Assembly (NCBI GenBank): GCA_003956705.1
Contig: QZCP01000086.1
Location: 62,001-126,000, forward strand
Origin: Brevipalpus yothersi
Taxonomy: Eukaryota; Arthropoda; Arachnida; Trombidiformes; Tenuipalpidae
Direction: 5' to 3'
DNA: 64,000 bases
Part shown: piece after piece, positions 50,350 to 62,372 of the stretch
How positions within the stretch are numbered: the stretch's first letter is position 1
Layout: every line of letters begins with the position of its first letter
Translations under genes and position numbers: made by a program
The notes under the pieces: model-generated
Told to the model about the DNA's origin: nothing
The model's input: only the letters and a program-made list of their open reading frames with translations
The model's database searches: none

Positions 50350-53300
50350 TTGATAATCTTTTGTTCTACTCTTCTTTTTACTGATTTCATGAGAGACAAT
50401 CGGTATACTGCCTTGTATTATCTTTAAGAGATATCCATTCAATTTGATGTGATATGTGTAACATTTTATTCACAAAATATATTTATATTTATATATTTTG
50501 TTATTCTCAAATAATCTGAAAGCGTGCAGGGCATCAGTCAAGATAAGCATGCCAAGAAGTAATATAATCGTAATTGTAACTGCATCATCATGATTTTTGG
50601 AATGATTATTATAGTTGGAAAAGAATAATTGATGTGTTGGAAAAGTTGAGTCAAAAGAAAAAATCTGGTCTAGATCGCCAGTTTTTGTATTATAAATCAG
50701 TTGAATAAAGTTCCAATGTTTTTTTTTCTTCATCCTCTTACCAATATATTGAGTAAAGAACATCATCTGAAATTGGATGCAATCAATTGAGAATGATTCA
50801 GATCGATCGTTAAATTTTACATTAAAAGAAGAGAGAGAGAGAGAGAAAAATTGAGAAATATTTTTCGCTGACCAATATTCCCTCATCATTTTGAATGATT
50901 AAGAACTTCATCATCTATCATGATTTGAACACTTAAACTTTTCATGTGATTCATATCTGTTCAAGGACTTGATCTGATTATCGACAAATTAAGCCATGAG
51001 TGTTGTTTGTGTTTTTTCTATCAGAAAAAAAGCCATCAGCCACAGTATTGGCACCTGAATACATCACACAAACATGTAATACTGAATACTTGTTTCTGGA
51101 ACAATATTTTCGTCTTTCGATCAAGAATTGAAACATAAACTTTCCATTACTATCTTCTCGTGTATCCCACAATTATCAGATACACACTTGTTGATGTACT
51201 TGCTGGAACTTATGGTGTAAAGGAAAAGGTGATAAAGATTGCGAAAGGAGAGAGAGAGAATCAGATTTGCTGTTGTTGTTGCTGCTAAAAGTCATGTTAT
51301 CATAATGAACTTATCAAAAAAGAATCTAACAATCTGAACTTGGCCATGCTTCGACTTCTCTCTCTTTATTTCTTGAATATCAGAACTTATCTGAGAGGGA
51401 GAAAGAGAGGAGCTTCGAGGAAACGGGAAAGTTGACAATAATTTGAAGTCATCATGAATTAGTTTCAAATATCTTTCTTTTTTATTTATCTCCCTTTCTC
51501 TCTCTCCTTCTTAATTCCGATTCTTAAGCCAAATGAAAATTTTGACAAGCAGTTCATTTGAATTTTTTGAAAAAATTTTTTTTTGATGAAAAATTCTAAT
51601 TACCAGTGTTATCCAATCGATCAGTGTAAGATTTGACCCATGTATTAAGTATTGGGTATTTTTTTCTCTTCTTTTCTCTCTCTTTTCCATTCATTTGAGA
51701 GGATCTAATGAAATCTTGATAAACATATACAGTAAGTGTTTGAGAGAGATTTTTTTGGTGTCAAATTGAATAAAAATTTACTAATCAATCATCGAAGATG
51801 GAATACAAGTTTTCCTGATGAATCAAGAGAGGACTCATCGAAGAATATGTGTATATAAATATATATATTTCACATGATCGATCCAATTGATAGAGGGTGA
51901 GAGGTTCCTCGAAGATTGCCTCCAGAAATTTTATCAAAAGGCAAATCTTAAGGTTCACATTCACCCTGAGAAGAGCCCCAGATTGTGCTTCTGGCATTAC
52001 ACACATACAAGTGACCATTCAAATGGTCATCTAATGGTCGCTTTCACTTTCAATTGAGTAGAGAGTAAATCTAATTTAATTTATCAAAGTTTCCCAAAGA
52101 GCTTCACACACAATACAATTTTAAATAAAATTTAACCATGTTCGACCTTGTTGTGGTAATAATGTATTAATTTTTCCAACATATATATTTAAGAGAGCAA
52201 AAAACCTTCCGGCAACAAGGTAGCCACACTTTCAACAAGTGGACACTGTTTAACGGTCTACAATTCATTGAATAGAATGAATGTGAAAGAGAGAGATTGA
52301 TGAATGTAAGTTAATCAAACACAAAGCTACTGATAGACTGGAGAGAAGGTGATTTCAATTGATGTAAAAGTTGATCATTTGTGAATGTGTGTGTATGGAA
52401 GATTGGTGATAACACGAAATCAAATCCAATTGAAACTTCTTAACTACTTTGATCAATATAAATGATATGCATTACAATATTAAATTGTGAAGGTAATCGT
52501 TGTCAATACATGCTGTTGAATACTTAATCTCATCTAGACATGGACATGCCAGCCTAGCACATATATTTATACACACTTGAATTTTGGTCAAATATTCGAA
52601 TCGAATTACTGCCTTTATGAACCTTAATTTCTTTCTCTCTCTCTTCACCTTTACTTTGTTTGTTTGGCCCATGGTCAAGAAAAAAAAAGATAATGTAACA
52701 CATACATACAGACATTCATACAAGATCAAATCTTACATACATTCAAATATTGGCTGTATAGTGGAAGAGAGGTGCTGAGGTGATCTCAATTCTGTTCTTT
52801 TTTTTCTTCTGATCAAATAAGTTGAAGGGAATTAAATGAGATTGATAAAGAGAAAGTGAAAGTGAAAAGAAAGAGGAAATAAAAAAAGGATTTCATACAT
52901 GTAATAATAATTCCAGGAGGTATACATACATCATACGAGTGTAAGTCCTCCGATTCATATTTTGGTGTTCAACGCTCGGTCTGATTTGCTGATTGTTACA
53001 AGAGAGAATCACAATTCATACCATAACATGCCTACACTTACAGGAACATTTTGTAACTGTACAGGTGCATTTAAGTAAATAGGTATGATTAACATACCCT
53101 CCTAAATTACTATTAATTGTGTGTATCTCATCGAGGTAAAGTGAGATTTCTATTCACAAAATAATTTTTGGCCTCACTTATTACTATTATCATTGTTACT
53201 GTCCACTTGGAATTGAACACGAATTCCAAATACAGTTCCGAGAGGGAGAGAGAGAGGTGTTTAATGCTCTTGAAAAAAGAGATCTAATTCAGATTCGAAT

Positions 53301-53593
53301 AATAAAGAATTCTCATGCTGTATACATGAGGACAATAAGAATTCTTGGTTCATTGAAGGAGAGATAGATAGACAGATAGATAAAATGTGTATCTAAACTG
53401 AGTGATCATGATTTAAGCGGGAAAACTTTTTTCTTCTCTCTCTCTCTTCTCAATCACATTCGATTGATGATGATTCATGATATTTTGTGTCCAATCTTTT
53501 TAGCACCCACAATTCAAGTGTGAAAGGAAATGTTTCTCAAATTCGAAGCTATCTTATCAGTTCAATGTCATGAAATCGAAAAGAAGTAATAGT

Positions 53594-53595
<2 letters not shown>

Positions 53596-53636
<41 letters not shown>
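53596..53636. repeat. (GA)n microsatellite
   Basis: About 20 GA units in the gene-poor region. Confidence 0.95.
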
Positions 53637-53639
<3 letters not shown>

Positions 53640-55468
53640 AAAAAATTACGATAATCTCTCATGTCACTTGATATAGTTTGCTCAATTATAATCACCTAGT
53701 TCAATTTATCTGATATTTTTTTCACCATTTCAACTGGAATTCTTCGGTATTGCTTTTCATATCAGCAATCTTGATTAGGATTTTTTTTTCTTCAAAATTA
53801 GTATAACCAACTACAATAAGAATTCTCATTTATGTACTCAAGCCTGATGCATAAGGCCTGAAGGTATGATGTGCCCATCGGCTGTTTATCTACTTTCATG
53901 TCCTTGGCTTGAAGTTGAGAAAAGAAAACTTTTTTTCGGTACTGTTCAAGGTACTCGAAGGCTTGATTTGATTACTCTTTTTTTCCTGGCTAATAGGTGA
54001 TAGCTTCATGAGTTATGTGAATCATATGATAACTGTTAATCTTCACCCCCCTTTAACCAATAGGTAAAGGTAATTCTTTCGCATAGCTTGTTAGTTTTTG
54101 CTGGGGAAGAGAATTCTTTTTTACTTTTATCCTTCCTCTTGATGAACTAATTGTAAAAACTGATTTAATTGTAGGGCTCTACTGAGATCTACTCTGAGAG
54201 CTTAGCAGTATCTTGATCTTATTATCGTTCTCATTAGTATTGTTTACGTGTGTATTGGTGATAATGATGATATTGAAATTTCTTAATCCGAAGATAAATT
54301 CTTGCATGGAGAGCGAGAGAAAAAATACCCTTTTCCAAAAAAACTTTATCCTCATCAATTCGATTCCAATATTTTCGAGCCATTTCATGAGCGATTTCTT
54401 TTTACCAATTCTAGCATGAATCACAACACATGAACTTACCACCACTTGGTACAGTAAGAATATTCTGAATTCCAACTTTATACCTAGAAAAATAAGCGAT
54501 TAAGGCCTCCAATCAGTGTGTTTTAGATGGTCGATTGTCAGATGGATGCCAAGAGGTCAGCTTTATGATTGAGTGAAAATTATCATCATCATGCTTCTAC
54601 ACCACCAATACTACTACTACATCTAATACACTACTACTACTACTACTGTATACAACTGCTCTTTGTGTACATGTCTTTATTTTCTTGATTCCTTTTTTTT
54701 GCGTTTCCTTCTTCAATTTTAACTCGTTCTTGTTGAATTGTTTCGAGAGAAAAAAATATTCAATGACAAACATCTCGTGCAACGATTGTCATCGAAAGTA
54801 GTCACAGTAGTAATAGTAGGCACACAAAATACACTTACATAACGGTAACTACAACAACAACAGGGAAAACAAAACAAGAGCCCAAAAAGCAATTTTATTC
54901 ACACTTTATACTGTGTTTGTAAGTGAGTTGTGCCTTCTCATCAAAAAATATTATCATTCTATCTCCAAAATTATTCGGAATACAGTTTGCATGTAGTTGA
55001 AAGTTCAAGAGAGAATAATTTTTTCTTCTTTTCGAAAAGTCCCAGAAGAAAGAGAGAGAAAGAGAGAGAGGAAGAGCATACTTAAGTGTAACAATTTTTG
55101 AGAAGAAGAAAATTTTACAGCTCTCTAAGAAGATTACGATTATCTCTCTCTTCACTTTTTTATTTGAGTATCACTTTGTTTGATAGTTAAGCATCATTTT
55201 ATGAGTCAATCATGAAATGAAATGACCAATATCCGAAGAGAGAGAAAGCGAAAGTAGAAATTTGAAAAGCAGTGAAAACACTGAATCTAAAATCTAAAAT
55301 TTGAGCAAAAATCATGCTACTAAGTTACCCCAAAAGCATCACAAATTAAAATTAGAATTAATCAACATATGCCGGATGAATCAATCATATTCGGTGTTGG
55401 TGTGAAGATGTCTTCAGACGGTAATCATAATCATGCACGTGGATTATTATTATTCAGAATACATACGT

Positions 55469-55480
55469 GTAGTGCACTAC
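55469..55480. repeat. 12-base perfect palindrome
   Basis: GTAGTGCACTAC reads the same on both strands and lies 4 bases before the larger inverted repeat. Confidence 0.9.
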
Positions 55481-55484
55481 AGTA

Positions 55485-55515
55485 CTCTTCATGAATCAAT
55501 TTGATTCATGAAGAG
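55485..55515. repeat. perfect 15-bp inverted repeat, 1-base spacer
   Basis: The left arm CTCTTCATGAATCAA at 55485-55499 is matched exactly by its reverse complement at 55501-55515, with a single T between. It could form a hairpin or bind a dimeric protein. Confidence 0.93.
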
Positions 55516-55536
55516 CAGACAGTTAAATAAGAATCA

Positions 55537-55540
<4 letters not shown>

Positions 55541-55567
<27 letters not shown>
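55541..55567. repeat. (GA)n microsatellite
   Basis: About 13 GA units, 26 bases after the inverted repeat. Confidence 0.95.
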
Positions 55568-55662
55568 CATGTAATGATGTAGACGATAGGAAGTTGTAAA
55601 TGGGAAAGAGAGTAACGGATTAGTGAAAGTGCCATACTGTTCATCATCAACTCTATTTTCTT

Positions 55663-55666
<4 letters not shown>

Positions 55667-55714
<48 letters not shown>
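55667..55714. repeat. (CT)n microsatellite, left arm of a complementary pair
   Basis: 24 CT units. A complementary GA tract of similar length follows 108 bases later. Confidence 0.95.
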
Positions 55715-55716
<2 letters not shown>

Positions 55717-55820
55717 ATCGATGGACTACTTTTCTTTGCCTGAACATGGCTATTTATCGAGCTCAGCGCGGTCATCTAAAGTGGACATTGGTTAGGGTGA
55801 AAGTTAAAATTTGGGATGCT

Positions 55821-55822
<2 letters not shown>

Positions 55823-55873
<51 letters not shown>
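55823..55873. repeat. (GA)n microsatellite, right arm of a complementary pair
   Basis: About 25 AG units, complementary to the CT tract at 55667-55714. Confidence 0.95.
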
Positions 55874-55878
<5 letters not shown>

Positions 55879-57147
55879 CAGATCATGGAGAAGAATTCAT
55901 TCAAATATTTTTTCTTCACTATACCCACCGGATTGATGATTATAAGGTATCCAGTTTTACTGGAATGTGAAAAAGTATTTATATTATGTATATGATGTCT
56001 GAGAGTCTAATAAGCAGCATTCTTAATAAGTATGAGTATATGCGTGCATAGTTTTTGATTACTTAAGAACGAGGTGGATTCGGTGATGAGCTGCTTAGTG
56101 GTGGACAAGAGTGGACAAATGAATAACTGTTTCTGTATGTGAATATACATGTGTGTGAGAGACTGTGAATTCATATAATTCACAAAAGAGCGTATCGATA
56201 CAATAATTGGTATACCTATTTTGAATGATGAAAGAAAAAATGTTTAATTGAATGAAAAGGGATACATCTTCTTCAATCTTTCAATTGATTCTTTATCTCT
56301 CTCTCCCTCCAAATTTTAAAGGGGTTGTTAAATGATGTGAGATGAAATTGTATATCATTTTGATGAGCAAATTGGCAATTCAAAATGAAGTGATAGAAGC
56401 TCAATGAAGAAAGAGAGAAAGAGAAAGCAAACTGAATTGACATGAGAAAGTGATGTTAAAATGATCAGGAAATCAATTTGAACATGGAAAATGATACATA
56501 TGAGATAGAGAATATGAATTTTCATTAATCAATGAAGAAAGAAAGAGAAAAAAAAACGTTTCCAATAGAATTTTCCTCAGAATATGAAATTAGATGGAGA
56601 ATTGAGAGCAAATTTTTCCACTCTGCTTAGTGGATACCGTTAGAATCGATCGAATTCATGTATACACAATTTGACGAAATCCAGTAAAATGATCAACTTG
56701 AACGTTCCAAACAAAATTCTGGTCAATCATTAATGACCAATTGACAGACATCAGCTATCGAAAGAATCATCCAAGATTAAGATTCATGAATGTGTCTCTT
56801 TTCACGATCGATCACATTCTTTCCACTTACACACACATACACACACATATGTTAATCTGTGTTTACTCTCAATCTCTTTTGATTCAGCAATTGATCGTTA
56901 AAATTGATTAGCATCAAAATATGTTCAAACAACTTTATTCCAATATATATCGGCACATACACACATATCGATCTGAGGACGATGAAAAAGAAGAAAAAAA
57001 AGGCAATTCATGCTACAATTTTTCCTGCCAATCTTTTGATACGAATTTTTGTCTTGAGGTGTTAAATATTCGTCAGTTCATCAAAAGAATGTATACATAT
57101 GTGTGTGATACTGATTGCTTTCTAATCGAACATTAACCAATTTATTG

Positions 57148-57150
<3 letters not shown>

Positions 57151-57198
<48 letters not shown>
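57151..57198. repeat. (GA)n microsatellite
   Basis: About 24 GA units in the gene-poor region. Confidence 0.95.
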
Positions 57199-57201
<3 letters not shown>

Positions 57202-58654
57202 ATTGGAAACATTACACAGCTCTCAGCTTCTGTAATCAATATTCTCTTCACTCAATCATGTTAATCATCGACATTCATCGAATCAACAGGGAAGCTCTGT
57301 TACAGTTTCTTCTCTTATTAAGTGGGGTCTGATGTGATATAACCGGTAAAAGGTATACTTTGAAATATTATCATGTACTGGTCACTTCTTGTTAATGAAT
57401 GGATTAATTAATGGACAATGTTTTATTCGCTTATGCTCAATACTCTTGACTTTATCTGATGAATTGGTTGCATAAGAGGTCTTAATTGTTAGCACATCTT
57501 ATATGAACTTCACAAAATTTGTCCGCATGTAATGTATGTTTGACCTGAGAGTATGCATTGAACATCATCGTCATCATTTGTTTTCTTTTTAAGATGAAGA
57601 ATGGGCATCGAAAAACATTGTGTTAATGATATAAGCCCAAAGTAACGGTTGACAGTCGTTGAGATGTGAATAATTTTTATAGTTATCAGAATAGGAAAAG
57701 TGAAGTTTATCATGTCATTTAGTGTATGTACACTTTTCAAATCATCTAAGATCATCTCATTTTTCGATTCTCTCTCCAAATTATATCATGAACTTCAATC
57801 TTTCTCCTTATACATTTCTCCTCTTGAGGCCACATGGTGCTGACGAAAATTTTCCATCAGGAACATATCACCGTGATCCGGCTGTCGATTGGAAGAGGAT
57901 AGAATTAAAATGAACGATAAGATGATTTTAATATTAATCACCATGAATAACGGATCAAGTACAGTTATAAATATATATATACAAACACAAAATCTCACCG
58001 GATTTTGTGCAGTCATTCGTCTCCGCTTTATCACCGAAAAAAGGGGTTTTTCTTGAACCTCAAGTAAATTTTGAGAGGTTCCCAAATAAATATAAACACA
58101 TACGCACACACGAATTGATTCGGTCATATATCAAATGAGGTCTGCCCTTTGGTCATCTTCAATCTGAATTTGAACTTTCAACTTGAACTTTTTCAAATCA
58201 AGATCGTTCCTTATACTGATGACGATTTTTATTGCTGGTAAAAGATCGAAGTGAAACATTGCTATTGCATCATTTCATGGCAGTGACAGTGAGGTGGATT
58301 GTGTATGTGTAAGTGAGTTGATCATTATCCAAGATGGAAATTTTGTTCCAAACGATTTTGTAGTGAAGATAGACAGATAGAAAAAGCATATTAGATCAGG
58401 CCAAATAAAAATTCTCTCCTCATCCTCACACATGTACACACACACGTGTTCATGTTCACCCATCTTTTCGATAGAAACTAAGATGTGTATCAGACAGGCA
58501 TGATATTGAGTCTTACATCTCGCAAATATCACGATTCTTCATGATGAACCGTAAAGTACCGTTAGGAAGAAGAGAAGGAGGAGGAATAGAAAGTAGCATC
58601 ATCTATTCTCCTCTCATATTCTCACTTTCTCGTTGACCACTATTGATCATCATC

Positions 58655-58655
<1 letters not shown>

Positions 58656-58688
<33 letters not shown>
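58656..58688. repeat. (CT)n microsatellite
   Basis: About 16 CT units in the gene-poor region. Confidence 0.95.
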
Positions 58689-58690
<2 letters not shown>

Positions 58691-59062
58691 AATTCATCGT
58701 CCTACTTGCGCGAAAAAATACTCGTGATTGATCAGATCAGATCAGTTTACCGAACTGGCTAGTACACCAAGTATCGACGTGATGAGAGAGGAATTCAGGA
58801 TGAAAACTGGTGGCTAAACAAGAATGATATATATACATTATTCGCTTCGAAGTTACGCTTTCCGATGAGCTTTGAACCTCAGTTGCTCTTAACGGTAAAA
58901 TTTTGTACCATTTAAGTTCATTCGAAGCCGCTGGAAAGTTTTTGTTTATGGTCCATCAAAGTTTTATCCGCATTTAGATGCAAATTTTTTGGTTTTTAAA
59001 TGCTTACATTTGATAATTTTACTTTACTGATCTCTTTCCCACGTTGGCCCTTCAAAAATCTT

Positions 59063-59066
<4 letters not shown>

Positions 59067-59101
<35 letters not shown>
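59067..59101. repeat. (CT)n microsatellite
   Basis: About 17 CT units, about 1.1 kb before the peroxidase start codon. Confidence 0.95.
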
Positions 59102-59107
<6 letters not shown>

Positions 59108-60173
59108 CTCTTTCTCTTTCTCTCTATCCTCCGAATAATGATGTGATCCTGAGTCTGGAGGATGATGCTGATCATCTTCATGATGAACAGTCAAAGTGAA
59201 CCCTTCTTATCGATCATCATCATGAATCATCATGAATGCTCTTGGGCCAGCATGAGGAGAGAGAAAGATGAAAGAATAGGAATAAGAAGAGAGAATACAC
59301 ATTGTAGAGAAGAGAGAGAGAATTCATGATGAAGATAGAGAAGGAGCACGCTCTCGACGATCGAAATAGCCGGTTCTTAATCGGCCGAAGTAGGCGGTCA
59401 GAACATTTTGGCTGAGTAGTTCCAGTTTATCTGAGCGATACTTTGTGTCCATCTTAAAGTGGATGCTCAAGTGGTGAGAGTGAGAAGAGTCCAGTATCGA
59501 GAAAGAGAGAGAGAAAGAAAGAGAAAGAGAGTGAAAGGTCTCAGCTCTCAGTACGTCCGAAACTTTCGACCAACTTTGTATTGAGAATAAAAATTTTTTT
59601 CTCCAAGCAAAAGTTTGGAGAGTCCAAAACTTTCGAGGAGTTCGGTTATATGTTTGACGAGGAAAAGTGAAAATTTTTTTTTAATTTCTACATACCTGCA
59701 CACACACTTCTACACACTCACACTCACACTTAATGTGATCCAATTCATTTGTGCTTCGCATCTTTGCATCCACACTATTTGCCATACTTTAGGCCATCTA
59801 GCATTCTCTTCATGTGATCATACAACATTGTATTATATTACACATATATTTTTTCAAGTGAAAGTTCATTGATCTAGTGGATTATTTTTGGGTTTTCAAA
59901 CTCAAAAGGTAAAAACAAAAGAATTGACCACAAGCAAACAATCTATGATGGTACAATAGTGCCAATCTGCCATTATCTACCATCAGTATTCCTCGCAGTG
60001 AAAAGTGACCATCATTGTGTTCTGACATCGAGTCGAGCTGTACCGATTGATTGCTTCCTTTTGGGCTCCATAGACAAGCCTCATTGGTAAACTTATTGGA
60101 TTGAAGTGTTTTTACTCCAAATTAACCAAATTTTTTGGACTTTTCGAAAGAGAAACTTTCAAAGTTTTCCAAG

Positions 60174-61603
60174 ATGATCAAATATTTTGTTTTATGTGCA
60201 TTATTTTCCATTGTGGCCACCTCTGGCGTTCTGTTACCTCGAAGATTAAGTCCAGAGGAGGAGATACCCATTGCTTTACCAAGTATAAGTAATATGCAAA
60301 TAGATGATACTTACAATTTAGCCAAAGATATTGTAGTCCAGCGTCGAAAACTCGAAGCTGACCTCGCAAGAGACGGTAAGTATCTACATATCACTACTAT
60401 TTGGTTATTCAGCTTGATTTTCGAGTGAATTCCGATACAAAATCTCAGAATTCTCAGTGTTTTATACAAGCTCTGATCAAAAGGTTTTACAGGTTGCATC
60501 TATATCAGAAGTTTCTCAGGAATTTTATTCTCAAGTTTTCTTACAATTATTGCCGATGTTAGTGCTGACTATCATAATAATTTAATTGTGATTGATTGCA
60601 TAATATGCTGATATCAATTTTATTTGATATTGAAAAGAAAGCAAACGTCCAAAAAGGATTTTTGTGGAGGTTTTGAGTCGAATTTTCTTCCAGACACAGA
60701 CAGGACAAATTGAGCCTTTGACCATCAAATGAGTGCCTCGAGAAATGATGATATTATTGCTCCTTTTTCTCCCCTCTAAGCAATCATTTTTTATATTTTA
60801 TCCCAATTTTGCTTAACCAGCCGAAAAAAGAGAGATGTATTTCGAATCATGAATCAAGCAAGCTACCGTTAAGATTTGCAAATTTTGCGCTACTATGTCT
60901 GCATGTATAAATTTTTTGCATTCCACTTTCTCATGCCGAACTTCGGCTCCTGAATCGAAAAAGAAACTGAATATGTGTCTCACCGATAGCTTCATACCCA
61001 AAGTAGGGAATGATAATATTTTGATCACTTACATACACATAAATCTTGAGGCTTTCACCTCCTCCTCCATCTTCTCTCCTATTTAAGTTACAGTTACAGT
61101 TACTCAGATCATCATGCAAATGTGTATATATATAAAATATTGATACATACACAATTCTGTAGAATCGAAATTTTTTTCCAACCTTTCCACCTTACTATTC
61201 CATTATACCACTATCTGTCCATGATCTTCTATTCACTTTCAACACACACGTGAACACATTTCGCCCATCTTTTCACTTCTTATTTTTTTGGCGATCATCT
61301 TCCTCCTCCAATTTTTGAATCATAATAATAATGACTATGAATGAATATTTTTTTCTCTCTCACCTTTGTCCCCAGGCCATGTTACCGATATGAGTAAACG
61401 GTCCGCGGTCACGCGTCATCAGGCCGTTACCACAACGCTTAATAGGGGAAATGACCTGGAAAAACGGCAAGAAGTGTTCGAGGAGATGAGCAAATTGATT
61501 GCAAGAAAGTAAGTCTTCTTCTTCTTCTGATGTTCATCTACTTTATAACGTAATATACACACACACAAACATTCTTATCTATCTGTCTATTTCACATTTC
61601 ATC

Positions 61604-61659
<56 letters not shown>

Positions 61660-62372
61660 CATCATCAGTTATAATCGAGCTAATGGTCAACTGTGAGCCT
61701 CTCACGAAGCCGACATGCTTGTCCACCATCAGATAGACCTGAATACTGGTCTACTGATGGTCTCTAATCTGTTAGAAAGTTGAAGAAGAAGAAGATGGAG
61801 AAAAGAATCACAATAATAAGTGATATATCATTTAGCATCAATGATTGTCCTCAAACTTTTTGTCCTCAGTAAGAGGAGCAAAAAAAATGGAAAAATTTTC
61901 AAATTAATTTTTTGTTTATCCTTTTCTTTCCATCCTCATCACCTCTTTCCCGCATCACATCACAGCATCACTCATGATCCCATGGAAGCTGCAGCCACCG
62001 GTATAGCATTGGCTCGACTTGAGCTGATTGCACCGGAAACACGACAAGCAGTGCAAAATTGTAAAGAAGCCCAAGAATTTTATTGTGACCCACACACACC
62101 ATACCGTACATCAGATGGTAGCTGTAACAATCTTCAATATCCATCGTGGGGTACATCATTTTCATGTTTCACCCGTCTACTGCCACCAAATTATGCTGAT
62201 GGATTATCGGCACCACGAGTGTCCCATACCGGTGCACCGTTGCCCAATTCTCGTGTATTGTCTTCCGTGCTACACCGTGACCTCAACTATCCAGCCACAT
62301 ACACTCATATGACCATGCAGTATGGACAATTCTTTTCCCATGATATTGCTTTCACTCCGAGTTCACGAACAA
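60174..62372 (+). CDS. animal heme peroxidase, 5' part only
   Basis: Exons 60174..60375, 61376..61508, 61966..62372 (phases 1 and 2); the last donor (gtgagt, phase 1) leads out of the visible coding sequence, so the gene continues beyond the window. About 247 residues are visible. A signal peptide covers about 1-17 (MIKYFVLCALFSIVATSG). A pro-region with dibasic sites follows. The peroxidase fold then starts with FYCDPHTPYRTSDGSCNNLQ, the CNN and W of the family, FTRLLPPNYADGLSAPR, LPNSRVLSSVLH and MQYGQFFSHDIAFTP. The distal histidine is in SHD. The residue before it is Ser, where myeloperoxidase-type enzymes have the Asp that esterifies heme. Peroxinectin, chorion and salivary peroxidases of arthropods are the nearest functional groups: secreted oxidases for immunity, adhesion or cross-linking. 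The proximal histidine is not in the window. Confidence 0.85.
60376..61375 (+). other. intron 1 of the heme peroxidase gene
   Basis: A 1.0 kb phase 1 intron, gtaagt donor to cccag acceptor. No extra exon recognised. Confidence 0.75.
61606..61656. repeat. (GA)n microsatellite
   Basis: About 25 GA units inside peroxidase intron 2 (61509..61965). Confidence 0.95.

Larger units (their letters stand above)
50350..60173. other. 9.8 kb gene-poor, repeat-rich region
   Basis: No supported gene on either strand. It holds at least seven long CT or GA tracts, TAC and CA runs, and an exact inverted repeat at 55485. It may contain untranslated upstream exons and promoter of the heme peroxidase; a less AT-rich stretch at about 59340-59560 is one candidate area. 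A minus-strand open frame at 50470-50889 ends in a hydrophobic segment but has no other support. Confidence 0.5.

Noticed and set aside
50470..50889. Minus-strand 139-codon frame ending in a hydrophobic segment, followed by an AATAAA on that strand
   Set aside because: Only the last 60 codons look protein-like, no upstream exons were found, and it overlaps the probable 3' UTR of the protease.
54440..54483. Possible 44-base minus-strand microexon with a good acceptor and gtaagt donor
   Set aside because: No partner exons were found; such pairs are expected by chance in 10 kb of AT/CT-rich DNA.
55623..55970. 115-codon frame reading SLSL and ERER strings
   Set aside because: Produced by the CT and GA tracts, which are open in several frames.
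57795..57912. Stretch open on both strands with codon-like composition
   Set aside because: Short, no recognised motif, and no matching exon on either strand.
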